DNA of 64,000 nucleotides from NCBI RefSeq assembly GCF_010894455.1, contig NZ_JAAIXY010000011.1, forward strand, positions 1 to 64,000, read 5' to 3'. Both the position numbers and the translations under genes were made by a program. Numbering within the stretch: position 1 is the first letter of the stretch; every line of letters starts with the position of its first letter. The DNA is from Myxococcus eversor (GTDB taxonomy: Bacteria > Myxococcota > Myxococcia > Myxococcales > Myxococcaceae). The notes below the pieces were generated by a model. The model saw nothing but the letters and a program-made list of their open reading frames with translations, had not been told where the DNA came from and made no database searches. Below, one piece after another: positions 26,523 through 35,620 of the stretch.

Positions 26523-26557
26523 GGGCGCGGAGGGCAGAGGCCTTCCGCGCCCTTTTT
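26523..26557 (+). terminator. Rho-independent terminator
   Basis: GGGCGCGGAGG (26523-26533) pairs with CCTTCCGCGCCC (26541-26552) with a small bulge, followed by five T residues. It ends the lipoprotein transcript. Confidence 0.8.
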
Positions 26558-26732
26558 CGTGCGCCGGGCGCGGGCTCGTGTCGCCACGCGAACGAGGAGG
26601 GGGACTCCGAGGCAGGTGGCCGGAGTGTCCGGGAGCGCGCAGCCTTCTTCGCACCCCTGCGGGAGCGGGAGGCACATCCGAGCATGTGGGCGCGGCGCGT
26701 CGCTGGCCTGCTTCGGGCGAAGGGCGGCGTTG

Positions 26733-28349
26733 ATGCGAATCACCTTCCTGGGCCATGCGGGTTTCGCGGTGGAGACCGAGCGGAGCGTCGTCGTCATGGA
26801 CCCGTGGCTCACCGAGCGGGGAGCCTTCGACTCGGCGTGGATGCAGCTTCCGCGCAACCACCACGTGGCCCCGCGCGTGCGGGAGCTGCTGGAGACGCCG
26901 GGCCGGGAGCGCTTCCTCTACGTCAGCCACGAGCACAAGGACCACTTCGACCCGGAGTTCCTGGCCACGCTCCAGCGGCGCGACTTCACGGTGGTGATTC
27001 CGCGCTTCCTGCGCTCGGAGCTGCAGGACATCTTCGCGAAGTACGGCTGCAAGCGCGTCATCGCCTGCGAGGACGGACGCGAGGTCCCCTTCAAGGGCGG
27101 CTACCTCAAGCTCTTCGTGTCGGAGCAGGGCACCAACCGGGACTCGGCCATCATGGTGCGAGGAGACGGCCAGTGCTTCATCAACCTCAACGACTGCAAG
27201 CTGCATGACCGCCTGGCGCGCATCACCGAGGAAGAGGGGCCCATCGACATCTTCACGGCCCAGTTCTCCGGCGCCATCTGGCACCCCACCTGTTACGAGT
27301 ACTCGCCGGAGACCTACGCGGCCATCTCCCTGAAGAAGCGGGAGAGCAAGTTCGAGGCGGTGGCGCGGGCGCTGGAGGTGGTGAAGCCGCGGGCATACCT
27401 CGCGTCAGCGGGGCCCGCGTGTTTCCTGGACCCGTCCCTGTTCCACCTCAACTTCGAGAAGGTGAACATCTTCCCCAACGCGACCACGCTGTTCCGCTTC
27501 CTGGAGCAGCGCCTGCCGGGGGCCGCGTCGAAGTACCTGGAGCCGATGCCGGGAGACGTGCTGGACGTGGGCTCGCTGGACTTCGTCTCGCTCGAGGCGG
27601 AGCGGGTGACGGCGGAGGGCATGGAGGCGTACCTCCGGACGTACGCGGCGGACATGGCGCCGCTGTTCCGGGAGCGGCGCCGCAACATGCTGCGCGCGGA
27701 GGCGGATGAGATTCATGCGCGGCTGCGCGTGGAGCTGCAACGCAAGCTGGACCTTTTGGACCTGCACGAGCGCGTGGGCATGCCGCTGTACGTGGAGCTG
27801 ACGGAGCTTCCAGAGCGGCTGCTGCGGGTGGACTTCAAGGGCCGGCGCGTGGACGAAGTCACGGAGGTCCGCGAGACGACGCGCTACGCGATGAAGGTGT
27901 CCGCGGCTGACATCGTTCGGGTGTTGGACCGGAAGCTGACGTGGGAGGACTTCCTGCTGTCCTTCCGGTTGCGGCTGAGCCGGTCTCCGGACGTCTACGA
28001 GCCCATCCTCCACGGCTTCCTGGGCGTGGAGATTGAAGACATGCGCGCCTTCTGCGAGGGCGTGCGCTCCACGGAGTCCCAGCGCGAGCGGACCGTGGTG
28101 ACGGTGGGACAGAAGCGCTTCTCCGTGCAGCGCTTCTGTCCGCACCAGGGCGCGGACCTGGCGGAAGGCTGGGTGGAGGAGGGGCGCTACCTCGTCTGCC
28201 CTCGCCACCGCTGGCAGTTTGATCTGGAAGACGGTGGGCGCTGCCCGGTGAACGGCTCCACGCTCTGCGCGGAGCCTGTCACCGATACCGTGCCCGAGGA
28301 GACGGAGAAGCCCTCCGCCCCCGCGACGGTCATCGAGCCACGCGCGTAG
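26733..28349 (+). CDS. Metallo-beta-lactamase fold protein with C-terminal Rieske [2Fe-2S] domain
   Basis: 538 residues. The N-terminal UlaG-like metallo-beta-lactamase domain starts MRITFLGHAGF and has the metal motif SHEHKDH near residue 70. A helical middle region follows (about 330-450). The C-terminal Rieske domain has the cluster ligands Cys469 and His471 (CPHQG) and Cys489 and His492 (CPRH). CMP-N-acetylneuraminate hydroxylase combines the same two folds with the Rieske domain at the N-terminus; here the order is reversed. A redox enzyme or oxygenase is likely, substrate unknown. The ATG at 26733 was chosen because the fold begins exactly there, although the frame stays open upstream. 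Its stop lies one base from the stop of the convergent LamG gene. Confidence 0.88.
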   Translation: MRITFLGHAGFAVETERSVVVMDPWLTERGAFDSAWMQLPRNHHVAPRVRELLETPGRERFLYVSHEHKDHFDPEFLATLQRRDFTVVIPRFLRSELQDIFAKYGCKRVIACEDGREVPFKGGYLKLFVSEQGTNRDSAIMVRGDGQCFINLNDCKLHDRLARITEEEGPIDIFTAQFSGAIWHPTCYEYSPETYAAISLKKRESKFEAVARALEVVKPRAYLASAGPACFLDPSLFHLNFEKVNIFPNATTLFRFLEQRLPGAASKYLEPMPGDVLDVGSLDFVSLEAERVTAEGMEAYLRTYAADMAPLFRERRRNMLRAEADEIHARLRVELQRKLDLLDLHERVGMPLYVELTELPERLLRVDFKGRRVDEVTEVRETTRYAMKVSAADIVRVLDRKLTWEDFLLSFRLRLSRSPDVYEPILHGFLGVEIEDMRAFCEGVRSTESQRERTVVTVGQKRFSVQRFCPHQGADLAEGWVEEGRYLVCPRHRWQFDLEDGGRCPVNGSTLCAEPVTDTVPEETEKPSAPATVIEPRA

Positions 28350-28350
28350 C

Positions 28351-31300
28351 TCAGGGCTCGAAGCCCGCGCCACCGTTCCACAGGCGCTGGCTCTCGGCCT
28401 CGGTCAGCACGCGCTTCCAGTAGCCGACGGCATCCAGCGTGCCGTGCAGGTGGGCGTCCTCGCAGGTGTTGTGGGCGCCCAGGTTCAGATCGCCGGATGT
28501 CACCTGGACGCCCGTGGACCAGGGGGCGGACACCACCGTCCCACGGTCCGCCGTCGTCCCCACGCGCAGGTGGATGCTTCCCGCGAGCGCGTCGTGCCAG
28601 GCCTCCAGGAAGTAGAACGTGTCCAGGCTCACGGGCGCGGGGTGGATGACGCCGCCCAGCTCTCCAGGGCCCGCGTCTCCGGTGCTCGACACCTGGAATT
28701 CGAAGTGCTGAAGCGCGGCGTTGTACCAGACGCGGTACTCGCGTCCGCCGGCCTCGTTGTTCCATTTACCGACGAGGGTCTGGTTGTCGTAGAACGAAGA
28801 CATCCGCATCCAGCCCGCCCACGTGAAGCTGCCTCGGCCGTGGCTCATGGTGGAGACGTTGGGTCGCCAGAAGTGGTAGCCGTTGGGGCCGTTGATCTGC
28901 TGTCCCATGCCCTGGATGGCGGGCACGCGCGTGATTCCGACCGCGTCCTCGGGGAAGGGGCCCACATCCATGCCGCTCGCCGCGTCGACGCGGTCCTCGG
29001 TGCCCGTCTCCTCCAGCTTGAAGAACATCACCGCGGACTCGGCCAGCGAGGTCGCCGGGTCCACGGGGACGCGGACGCACGAGGTCAACCCGTACTTGGC
29101 CGCGAGGTAGTCCTCGATGGCCTCCCGCTCCGAGGGCGCAAGCGCGCGGTGGTAGACGATGACCTCCGAGATGAGCCCCGCGAACGGATCTCTGGACTGG
29201 TCGCTCTGGGCGCCGTCGCTCGCGCCCAGCGTGGACCTCCCGTAGGCGTAGGCGTTCGTCGTGGCGGTGGAGGAGCCCTTCGCGGCGCAGTTGACGAACA
29301 GCCGGCTGTTGCTGGATTGAGCCACCGCGCTCAGCACGCGGAGCGCTCCGTCGTGAGCCGTCGTAGGGGAGGACAGGTACAGGCCGCTGCCGTTCGAGTT
29401 GGCCTTCACCGTGGGCTTCCCTCCGACGAAGGCCAGGGCGCCGCCGTAGGTGGTGAGGAAGCCCGCGGAGGAGGAGCCGGTGCCCAGCACGTGGCCCTCG
29501 GTGTCGTTCGTCTGGAGCACGGCGAAGACGGTGACGGGGAAGTCGCCAGTGGCGAAGGTATTGGCGGTCAGGTCGAGCCGGTCATTGGCGCCGTCGAACT
29601 CGACGGCCGAGTGGCCCGCGAGGGCGGAGCGTCGCAGCACGGGCTGGAGGGCAGGGGCAGCCTGGGTGGCATGGTTCGTCTGGCCGGAGGTGTCCGGCCA
29701 CAGGCCCACCGTCGCGCCATTCGCCCCCTGCAGGTCATCCGCGCGCAGCCACAGCGCGCGTCCGCTGGTGATGACGGCCTCGTCGGCGCAGGTGCTGTTG
29801 TCACCTCCGCACACGCCGCATGCATCGATGACGGCGCCGCTGCCTGGCACGCCATCACAGCCCGGAGGAAGGGAGAGGCCCACGCCATACTTCGCGCCGA
29901 GGTATTGCTCGATGTGGAGCCGCTCGAACTCGCTGAGCGCGCGCTGGTAGACGATGACCTCGGCCAGCTCACCGGCGAAGGGGTCCTGGGACGCGGAGGT
30001 GTTGCCGCCGTCGCTGGCGCCGAGCGTGGACTTTCCATAGGCGTACGCTCCGAGCGCCGTATACGACAGCCCCGCGACCTGCCCATTGACGAACAGGCTG
30101 CTGGGGCCTCCGTGTGCCACGGCGGAGAGCACGCGGGGCTGTCCATCGTGGATGACGGGGCCTTGGAGGAGCAGGCCCGCGCTGTTCGAGTTGGCCTTGA
30201 GCGTGGGCTTCCCGGCCGCCAGGGCAAGGCCTCCACCGTAGGTGGTGAGGAAGCCCGCGGATGAGGAGCCCGTCCCCACCAGATGGGCGTTCGCGTCGGT
30301 GGTCCGGAGCACCGCGAAGACGGTGAGGGGAAACTGACCGGGCGCGAAGACATTCGTGGTCAGGTCGAGTCGGTCATTGACCCCGTCGAACTGGAGCACC
30401 GCGTGGCCGGAGAGCTGGTTCCGCCTCACCACGGGGCGGGCACCGGCGACGCCCTGGAGGGCGTGGTTGCCCAGTCCGGAGGCATCCCGCCAGCTCGCCA
30501 CGGCCGAGCCCTCCGTCCCGTCCAGGTCATCCGCGCGCAGCCACAGGGCGCGACCGCTGGCGATGACGGCTTCGTCGGCGCAGGTGCTGTTGTCACCTCC
30601 GCACACGCCACACGCATCGACGATGGCGTGACTGCCTGGCACGCCGTCACAACCCGGGGGCAGGGTGATGGTGAGCTGATACTGGCTCCCCAGGCACAGC
30701 TCCAAGGCGTTGCGCTCCGCGTCGCCCAGCACTCTGTCATAGACGAGCAGCTCCGCCAGTCGACCCGCGAAGGCATCGCGCGAGGCGTTGCTGCTGGCAC
30801 CGTCGCTGGCGCCCAACGTGGCCTTGCCATAGGCGTAGGTGTTGAGTGCCGCGCTCGACGCGCCCATGGCCTGTCCATTGACGAAGAGGGTGGTGCTCCC
30901 GCCTTGCAGGACGGTGGAGAGGAGCCGTGGCTGCCCGTCCGCGATGGAGCCGGGGCTGCTCAGCAGAAGGCCGCTGCCATTCGAGTTGGCCTTCACCGTG
31001 GGCTGGCCCGCGACCAGCGTGACGCCCTTGCCGTAGGTGGTCAGGAACCCCGCGCTGGACGAGCCGGTGCCCGCCAGGTGGGCCTGCGTGTCATTCGTCT
31101 GGACCACCGCGAGCACCGTGAGCGGCGCGTTGCCGGCGAAGAGATTGTGGGTCAGGTCCAGCCGGTCATCGACGCCGTCGAACTCGATGGCGGCCCGCCC
31201 GCCAATCGCGCCGTGACGCACCACGGGTCGCAGGCCCGCCGCCGTCTGGACGGCATGAAGGCCTTGTCCGGAGATATCCGCCCAGCTCGCCAGCGGGGCT

Positions 31301-31515
31301 CCCTCCGCATGGGTGAGCTGACCGGCGCTGAGCCACAAGCGCAGTCCCACGGTCGGGGGCCCGCACTCACTCGACTCCGTGGAGACCCGCGGAGTCGCGA
31401 GCGATTCGGCGGTGCGTCCGGAGTCCGAGCAGGACCACCAGACCGGACTCAGGAGCAGCACGGCGGCCAGGCATCCGGAGACCGGCGTCACACCGAAGGA
31501 CAAGAAAGGGCGCAT
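28351..31515 (-). CDS. Secreted protein with four LamG-like domains
   Basis: 1054 residues with a signal peptide (about 1-29, possibly a lipoprotein at SC29). Three very similar concanavalin/LamG-type repeats follow, each starting RALWLRAD or equivalent and containing VEFDGVNDRLDL, GSSSAGFLTTYG and TLGASDG. They are joined by a Cys-rich hinge, GCDGVPGS then DACGVCGGDNSTC. A fourth, different LamG domain (about 830-1050) ends the protein. The period is 264 residues (792 bp). LamG domains bind glycans or protein partners, so adhesion or matrix binding is likely. It is probably monocistronic; the convergent neighbour is one base away. Confidence 0.85.
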   Translation of the reverse strand: MRPFLSFGVTPVSGCLAAVLLLSPVWWSCSDSGRTAESLATPRVSTESSECGPPTVGLRLWLSAGQLTHAEGAPLASWADISGQGLHAVQTAAGLRPVVRHGAIGGRAAIEFDGVDDRLDLTHNLFAGNAPLTVLAVVQTNDTQAHLAGTGSSSAGFLTTYGKGVTLVAGQPTVKANSNGSGLLLSSPGSIADGQPRLLSTVLQGGSTTLFVNGQAMGASSAALNTYAYGKATLGASDGASSNASRDAFAGRLAELLVYDRVLGDAERNALELCLGSQYQLTITLPPGCDGVPGSHAIVDACGVCGGDNSTCADEAVIASGRALWLRADDLDGTEGSAVASWRDASGLGNHALQGVAGARPVVRRNQLSGHAVLQFDGVNDRLDLTTNVFAPGQFPLTVFAVLRTTDANAHLVGTGSSSAGFLTTYGGGLALAAGKPTLKANSNSAGLLLQGPVIHDGQPRVLSAVAHGGPSSLFVNGQVAGLSYTALGAYAYGKSTLGASDGGNTSASQDPFAGELAEVIVYQRALSEFERLHIEQYLGAKYGVGLSLPPGCDGVPGSGAVIDACGVCGGDNSTCADEAVITSGRALWLRADDLQGANGATVGLWPDTSGQTNHATQAAPALQPVLRRSALAGHSAVEFDGANDRLDLTANTFATGDFPVTVFAVLQTNDTEGHVLGTGSSSAGFLTTYGGALAFVGGKPTVKANSNGSGLYLSSPTTAHDGALRVLSAVAQSSNSRLFVNCAAKGSSTATTNAYAYGRSTLGASDGAQSDQSRDPFAGLISEVIVYHRALAPSEREAIEDYLAAKYGLTSCVRVPVDPATSLAESAVMFFKLEETGTEDRVDAASGMDVGPFPEDAVGITRVPAIQGMGQQINGPNGYHFWRPNVSTMSHGRGSFTWAGWMRMSSFYDNQTLVGKWNNEAGGREYRVWYNAALQHFEFQVSSTGDAGPGELGGVIHPAPVSLDTFYFLEAWHDALAGSIHLRVGTTADRGTVVSAPWSTGVQVTSGDLNLGAHNTCEDAHLHGTLDAVGYWKRVLTEAESQRLWNGGAGFEP
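29781..30670 (-). repeat. 792-bp internal repeat with Cys-rich hinge
   Basis: The hinge coding sequence begins at 29781 and again at 30573 in near-identical form, 792 bp (264 codons) apart, within three tandem LamG units. Near-identity at DNA level points to recent duplication or gene conversion. Confidence 0.75.
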
Positions 31516-31696
31516 GGCCCGATGCTAGCCTTTCTTTCCAGAAAACAGGAATTCCATGTTCGGGAGGGCTCGCAAGGGATGTCTGTCTATGTCTCGGAAT
31601 GGAGCCGGGGATTCGCGGAAGCCGGCGGAATTCTCAAGGGCCCAGGCTGAAGAATGCGGAGACCTGGCGCTGTGTGGGCGATACCTTCGGGCCGAC

Positions 31697-32971
31697 ATGT
31701 CTCGTGCCCCTCAGCCCCCGAAGAAAGTGGACGTCACCCGATTGATGAAGAAGGTGGACGCGCTGCTCGATGAGTCACCGCCTCGATTGGATGACGCGAT
31801 TCCCCTCCTGCGCCAGGTGCTGGAGGCGGAGCCGGAGCGGCTGATGGCGCTGCATTCGCTGAGCTGGGCGCTGGATGCCTCGCGCCGCGCGGCCCCTCAT
31901 CACTGGGAGCGGGAGCTGAAGGCGGAGCACTGGAAGGCCAGGGACCGCATCCTCGAGCTGACGCGAGGCACCCGCCCCGGAGGAAAGTTGAGTGATGCCC
32001 AGCGGGCGCGCTCCCTGGCCCTGAGCCTCTGGGCGGAGGAGGTCATCCTCGGCGCTCCCACGGACGCCCGACTCGACGCCGTGGAGGCCGCGCTGGAGGA
32101 GGCGGAGGGACTTCGCCCGCTGCCCGACCACGGCCGCGCCCGTCGGGGGCTCGAGGCCTGGCGCGCCGTGCGACAGGGCCCCGGGAAGGAGGGCTACCCG
32201 GTGCTGCTCGCCCAGGTGGAGGCGTCGCCCGAGCAGGGCTTCCTCGACGTGGAGGACGACGGCCCGGAGTGCTTCAGCGGCCTGCAGGGCGCATTCTCCG
32301 ACGAGGGTTTCGTGGCGTGGCTGCGGAAGCAGAAGCCAGCGGCGCGTCCCAAGGGGAAGAAGGCCAAGGCACTCGACGCTGGAGTCCTGCTCGCGGCGGG
32401 ACAGGACACCGCCCCGTTCTTCGGCCCGGGTTTCGGAGGAGGGCGGGTGGGCCGGGTGCTGGCCTTGCGTGCGCTGGGGGCGGACCTGGAGGCCCGGAAC
32501 GATGATGAACGAGGGCTGCTCCACCTGGCCGCCATGGTGGATGACGCGCTGCTGGTGAAAACGCTGCTCGACCTGGGGCTCTCCACCTCGGAGGTCGACG
32601 GCGAGTCAGCCACGCCGCTGCACCTGGCCGCCGACCACGGCGCGGTCTCCTGCATTCCCGTGCTCGTCGAGGGTGGCGCCCTCATCGATGCGCTCGACGA
32701 GAATGGCCGGACTGCTCTCTTCAACGCGCAGTCACCAGACGTGGTGCAGGCACTGCTCGACGCGGGCGCCGACCCCAACGCGGGCGACGGCTGGACGCCG
32801 CTGCATCAGCACGTGTGCTTCAAGGAGCGGGGCCCGGTCATCGAGGTCCTCCTTCGCGCCGGCGCGGACGTCACCCGGAAGGACGCGGGGAACAAGACCC
32901 CGGCCGAGGAGGCGCTGAGCCACGAGAACCCGCACCTCGCCGAACTGCTGGGCTGGCGACGGGGAACCTGA
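31697..32971 (+). CDS. Ankyrin-repeat protein
   Basis: 424 residues from ATG 31697. The N-terminal half is helical and TPR-like (LDDAIPLLRQVLEAEPERLMALHSL). The middle (about 185-260) is linker-like. The C-terminal third has four or five ankyrin repeats (GLLHLAAMVDDALLVKTLLDLG, TPLHLAADHGAVSCIPVLVEGG, ALFNAQSPDVVQALLDAG, TPLHQHVCFKERGPVIEVLLRAG). No signal peptide, so it is cytoplasmic and probably a protein-binding scaffold. In-frame ATGs at 31556 and nearby lie in poor coding sequence and were not used. It is divergent from the LamG gene. Confidence 0.82.
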   Translation: MSRAPQPPKKVDVTRLMKKVDALLDESPPRLDDAIPLLRQVLEAEPERLMALHSLSWALDASRRAAPHHWERELKAEHWKARDRILELTRGTRPGGKLSDAQRARSLALSLWAEEVILGAPTDARLDAVEAALEEAEGLRPLPDHGRARRGLEAWRAVRQGPGKEGYPVLLAQVEASPEQGFLDVEDDGPECFSGLQGAFSDEGFVAWLRKQKPAARPKGKKAKALDAGVLLAAGQDTAPFFGPGFGGGRVGRVLALRALGADLEARNDDERGLLHLAAMVDDALLVKTLLDLGLSTSEVDGESATPLHLAADHGAVSCIPVLVEGGALIDALDENGRTALFNAQSPDVVQALLDAGADPNAGDGWTPLHQHVCFKERGPVIEVLLRAGADVTRKDAGNKTPAEEALSHENPHLAELLGWRRGT

Positions 32972-33071
32972 CGGTGGAAGGGGGGTCTTCCCAACGCGGG
33001 GCGGAGGACCTGCTCGTGGTGGGAGGCTCGCGCTGACGCGGTTCGCCCGCATGGGTGGAGCCTCCCCTGGC

Positions 33072-33090
33072 CCCTACGGGATTCCCGTAG
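33072..33090 (+). terminator. Hairpin after the ankyrin gene
   Basis: CCTACGGG and CCCGTAGG form an 8-bp stem with a 3-base loop about 100 bases past the stop; there is no T-tract. Confidence 0.4.
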
Positions 33091-33112
33091 GCGCCGGGCT
33101 CCAGACCGAGAC

Positions 33113-33133
33113 TTGTGACATTCCTGGTCACAA
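33113..33133. promoter_or_regulatory. Palindromic operator-like site
   Basis: TTGTGAC-N7-GTCACAA is a perfect 7-bp inverted repeat in the 376-bp gap before the lipoprotein at 33348. It is reminiscent of, but not spaced like, a CRP site. Beyond it and the hairpin at 33072-33090, the gap shows no gene. Confidence 0.4.
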
Positions 33134-33347
33134 TACCCAGTCATGAGGCATTGTTTTGTAGCGCTTCATGTCACGTGCGAGGTCCCGTCAGCCTTGGGTC
33201 GCTGGTGACGTGTTTGTGTTTGAATGGATATTGACGCCGGGACTGAAACACTGGTGTCGGCCCTGGAAACGTCAGACGAATCACATACCATGTGCGCGGT
33301 GCCATCGGTCCCGATGTCACCACTCTCTTCTTCCTTTGAGGTGCGTG

Positions 33348-34601
33348 ATGTCTCTGTCGAGAATCGCTGGAAAGCAGTGGCTGTGGTTGTGCGGACTTCT
33401 CGGAGGCGCGGTGGCGCTCGGTGGCGGCTGTGGCGCCCCTGACACCGAGGTCGAGCCTCAGCCCTCCGTGGAGCAGTCGCGGCCGCTCGCCACGTGTAAT
33501 CCGACTTCGACTGGTATCACCATCTGTGGCGTCGTCACGACGGCGACGGGCTCGCCCGTCGGGGGGGCGCGCGTGGACCTGCGTGGCACCGTGACGACGA
33601 CGGGCGCGGATGGCTCGTTCGCCGTCTCCGCGGCGGTCCCCATGGGCTCCGCGCTGAGCATCACCTCTCCGGGGTACATGCCGCACGTGGGCGCCGTCAC
33701 GCGCAACGTGCTCGGGGCCCGGTTCGTGCTCCATACGCTCCACACGCAGTCCTTCACCCAGGGCGTCGCCAACGTGGTGGACCCGCGCAGCGGCGCCTCC
33801 ATCCAGGTGAACCTGGGCGCGCTCCAGGGCCCGGGCGGTGCGCAGCCCCTGCCGCCGTTCACGGTGGGCGTGCGCTACATCGACACGGGCCTCTTGGCGA
33901 TGCCGGGCGCGGATGCCGCCATCAACCGCTCGGGCCAGGCCGTCTTCCTGGAGTCGCGTGGCGCCATCTACACGGAGGTTCGTGACTCCAAGGGCACCGT
34001 GCTCACGCTGCGCCCCGGCGCGACGGCCCGGGTCTTCATCCCGCTCACCAATGACATGGCTGGCACGGCCCCGGGCAGCATCGCGCTGTGGTCCATGGGC
34101 GCGGGCTCCAACGTGTGGAACCAGCAGGCCGCCACCGCCACGCGCGCGCCCAACCCGGTGCAGTGCTCCGTGCGCGAGACGATGACGTGTGATCCGAACG
34201 ACTGTGCCCGCATCTCCACCAGCGGCTTCGCGGGCAACACCAGCGAGATTGGCTTCGTCAACGCGGACATCGAGAAGACCAACCCCGGCTGCCTCCAGGT
34301 CGTGGTGAATGCCGCGGCGCTGCCGCCCGGCACCGTGCTGCCCATCTGCCTGGAGATCGAGATTCCGATTCCCTCGGGCGGTACCCAGACGCGCAACCTG
34401 TGCGTGGGCGCTGGCACGGATGTCCTCTACAACATTCCGGCCAACGTCAACCTCACCGTCCGCCAGGCCTCTGGCTTTGGCTGCCCGCCGCCGCCCAGCA
34501 CCAGCGTGACGGTGAACACGGGAGCTCCGTGGGGCGGCACCGGCGTGCCCTCGAGCCCCGGCCAGTGCAATGGCGTGCTGACGCTGCCGCCGCTGCCCTG
34601 A
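33348..34601 (+). CDS. Lipoprotein with carboxypeptidase-regulatory-like domain
   Basis: 417 residues from ATG 33348 (GAGGT five bases before). The lipobox region is VALGGGC. Residues of about 45-115 are a CarboxypepD-regulatory/CnaB-like beta-sandwich (VTTATGSPVGGARVDLRG, TGADGSFAVS). The following part (about 120-300), with LRPGATARVFIPL and SIALWSMGAGSNVW, resembles the extracellular region of CILP/FAM171-type proteins. Several Cys pairs in the C-terminal third suggest disulfides. It is probably a surface or periplasmic structural or binding protein; no enzyme motif is seen. It ends at a good hairpin. Confidence 0.75.
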   Translation: MSLSRIAGKQWLWLCGLLGGAVALGGGCGAPDTEVEPQPSVEQSRPLATCNPTSTGITICGVVTTATGSPVGGARVDLRGTVTTTGADGSFAVSAAVPMGSALSITSPGYMPHVGAVTRNVLGARFVLHTLHTQSFTQGVANVVDPRSGASIQVNLGALQGPGGAQPLPPFTVGVRYIDTGLLAMPGADAAINRSGQAVFLESRGAIYTEVRDSKGTVLTLRPGATARVFIPLTNDMAGTAPGSIALWSMGAGSNVWNQQAATATRAPNPVQCSVRETMTCDPNDCARISTSGFAGNTSEIGFVNADIEKTNPGCLQVVVNAAALPPGTVLPICLEIEIPIPSGGTQTRNLCVGAGTDVLYNIPANVNLTVRQASGFGCPPPPSTSVTVNTGAPWGGTGVPSSPGQCNGVLTLPPLP

Positions 34602-34610
34602 TTCGAGCGT

Positions 34611-34650
34611 GACAAGGGACTCCGGCGTGCTCTCGCGCCGGAGTCCTGTC
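34611..34650 (+). terminator. Terminator
   Basis: GACAAGGGACTCCGGCG (34611-34627) pairs with CGCCGGAGTCCTGTC (34636-34650) with one bulge, just after the lipoprotein stop. Confidence 0.65.
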
Positions 34651-34900
34651 ATTGCGGGCTCATGTTCGTCCGCTCCCGGACACGGGGTCGTCGTCGTCCA
34701 ACTTCCGACACCCATCCGCGACTGACAGGCGATTACGAGGCCCCGCTTGACCGGAGACCATCGCGGCCTCCGAATGCATGCCATTTCAAAAAGGGCGAAC
34801 CCCCGTCCGCCGCTGCCGCCCGACTGTCATTGGCGCGGGCACGCTGGCCAGGGGCTTCGTGCTCTTCCTTCGCGGCTGGAGTCCCGCGTGGCTCTTCTTG

Positions 34901-34921
34901 CCGGACCGCATGACGGTCCGG
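34901..34921. promoter_or_regulatory. Perfect inverted repeat upstream of NTF2-like gene
   Basis: CCGGACCG-N5-CGGTCCGG ends 40 bases before the next start codon. There is no T-tract, so an operator or 5'-UTR hairpin is the better reading. The rest of the 34651-34961 gap shows nothing I can name. Confidence 0.3.
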
Positions 34922-34961
34922 ACTCGACGCAGCTTCACCACCCCCGTTGGAGGTCGCCCGT

Positions 34962-35552
34962 ATGAGGGATGTCGCGCAGTCCCCCCTGTCTCTCCAGATG
35001 TCTCGTGGCAGTGCCGCGGAGCTCGTCCGGAGCATCCTGCCCATCCTCTACGGCGTCGACGAGCGCTCACCCCGGGCCGCCGCGACGAAGCACTACCATC
35101 CCGAGGCCACCTTCCAGGACCCGTTCATCGCCGTGCAAGGCGTGGAGCGCATCAGGCGGGTCATCTACGTCGGCCGGGCCTTGCTGTCCGGGTGTCGCAT
35201 CGAGTTCGGTGATGTGGCGGAGACCGTCCGCCCGGATGGCTCGCACGTCGTGCTGGCCGACGTGACGTGCACGCTGGTCTTCAAGCACTTCCTCGCGTGG
35301 CGCCCCTGGCAGCTGCTGGTCGGGGACTCCTTCACCTATCGAGCGGTGCACAAGCTCGTCCTCGACGAGGACCTCAAGATCACCTCCCACGAAGAGCATC
35401 TCAGCGTGCGCTCCGTCCTCGAGGCCGTCCCGGTGGTGCGCGCGCTGTACGCGCTGATGGTGAAGACGGGTTCCTCCGGCTGCACCTCGGACTCCGGCTA
35501 CACGCTGAACCAATACATCGCGGGCGACCGGACGATTCGAACGGTGCTCTGA
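34962..35552 (+). CDS. NTF2/SnoaL-like protein
   Basis: 196 residues from ATG 34962, eight bases after GGAGG. The pattern of an N-terminal helix, then HYHPEATFQDPF, a beta-rich core with VLADVTCTLVF and a DEDLKITSHEEHLS strand fits the NTF2/SnoaL-like cone fold, used for small-molecule binding, cyclisation or as a scaffold. There is no signal peptide. No neighbour gives a pathway. A convergent hairpin follows. Confidence 0.65.
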   Translation: MRDVAQSPLSLQMSRGSAAELVRSILPILYGVDERSPRAAATKHYHPEATFQDPFIAVQGVERIRRVIYVGRALLSGCRIEFGDVAETVRPDGSHVVLADVTCTLVFKHFLAWRPWQLLVGDSFTYRAVHKLVLDEDLKITSHEEHLSVRSVLEAVPVVRALYALMVKTGSSGCTSDSGYTLNQYIAGDRTIRTVL

Positions 35553-35575
35553 CAGGGCGCACCGGGTGTGGGCCG

Positions 35576-35597
35576 CGCGGGGCCGGGTGGCCCCGCG
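35576..35597. terminator. Bidirectional terminator
   Basis: CGCGGGGCC (35576-35584) and GGCCCCGCG (35589-35597) form a perfect 9-bp stem with a 4-base loop between convergent genes. Confidence 0.65.
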
Positions 35598-35620
35598 ACT
35601 TGCCCTGGAGCGGTGGCCCG

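Noticed and set aside
33113-33133. Canonical CRP binding site
   Set aside because: The half sites TGTGA and TCACA are 9 bases apart instead of 6, so it is listed only as an unnamed palindrome.
34662-34961. Small gene in the gap before the NTF2-like gene
   Set aside because: The open frames there have mixed third positions, no ribosome binding site and no protein-like pattern.
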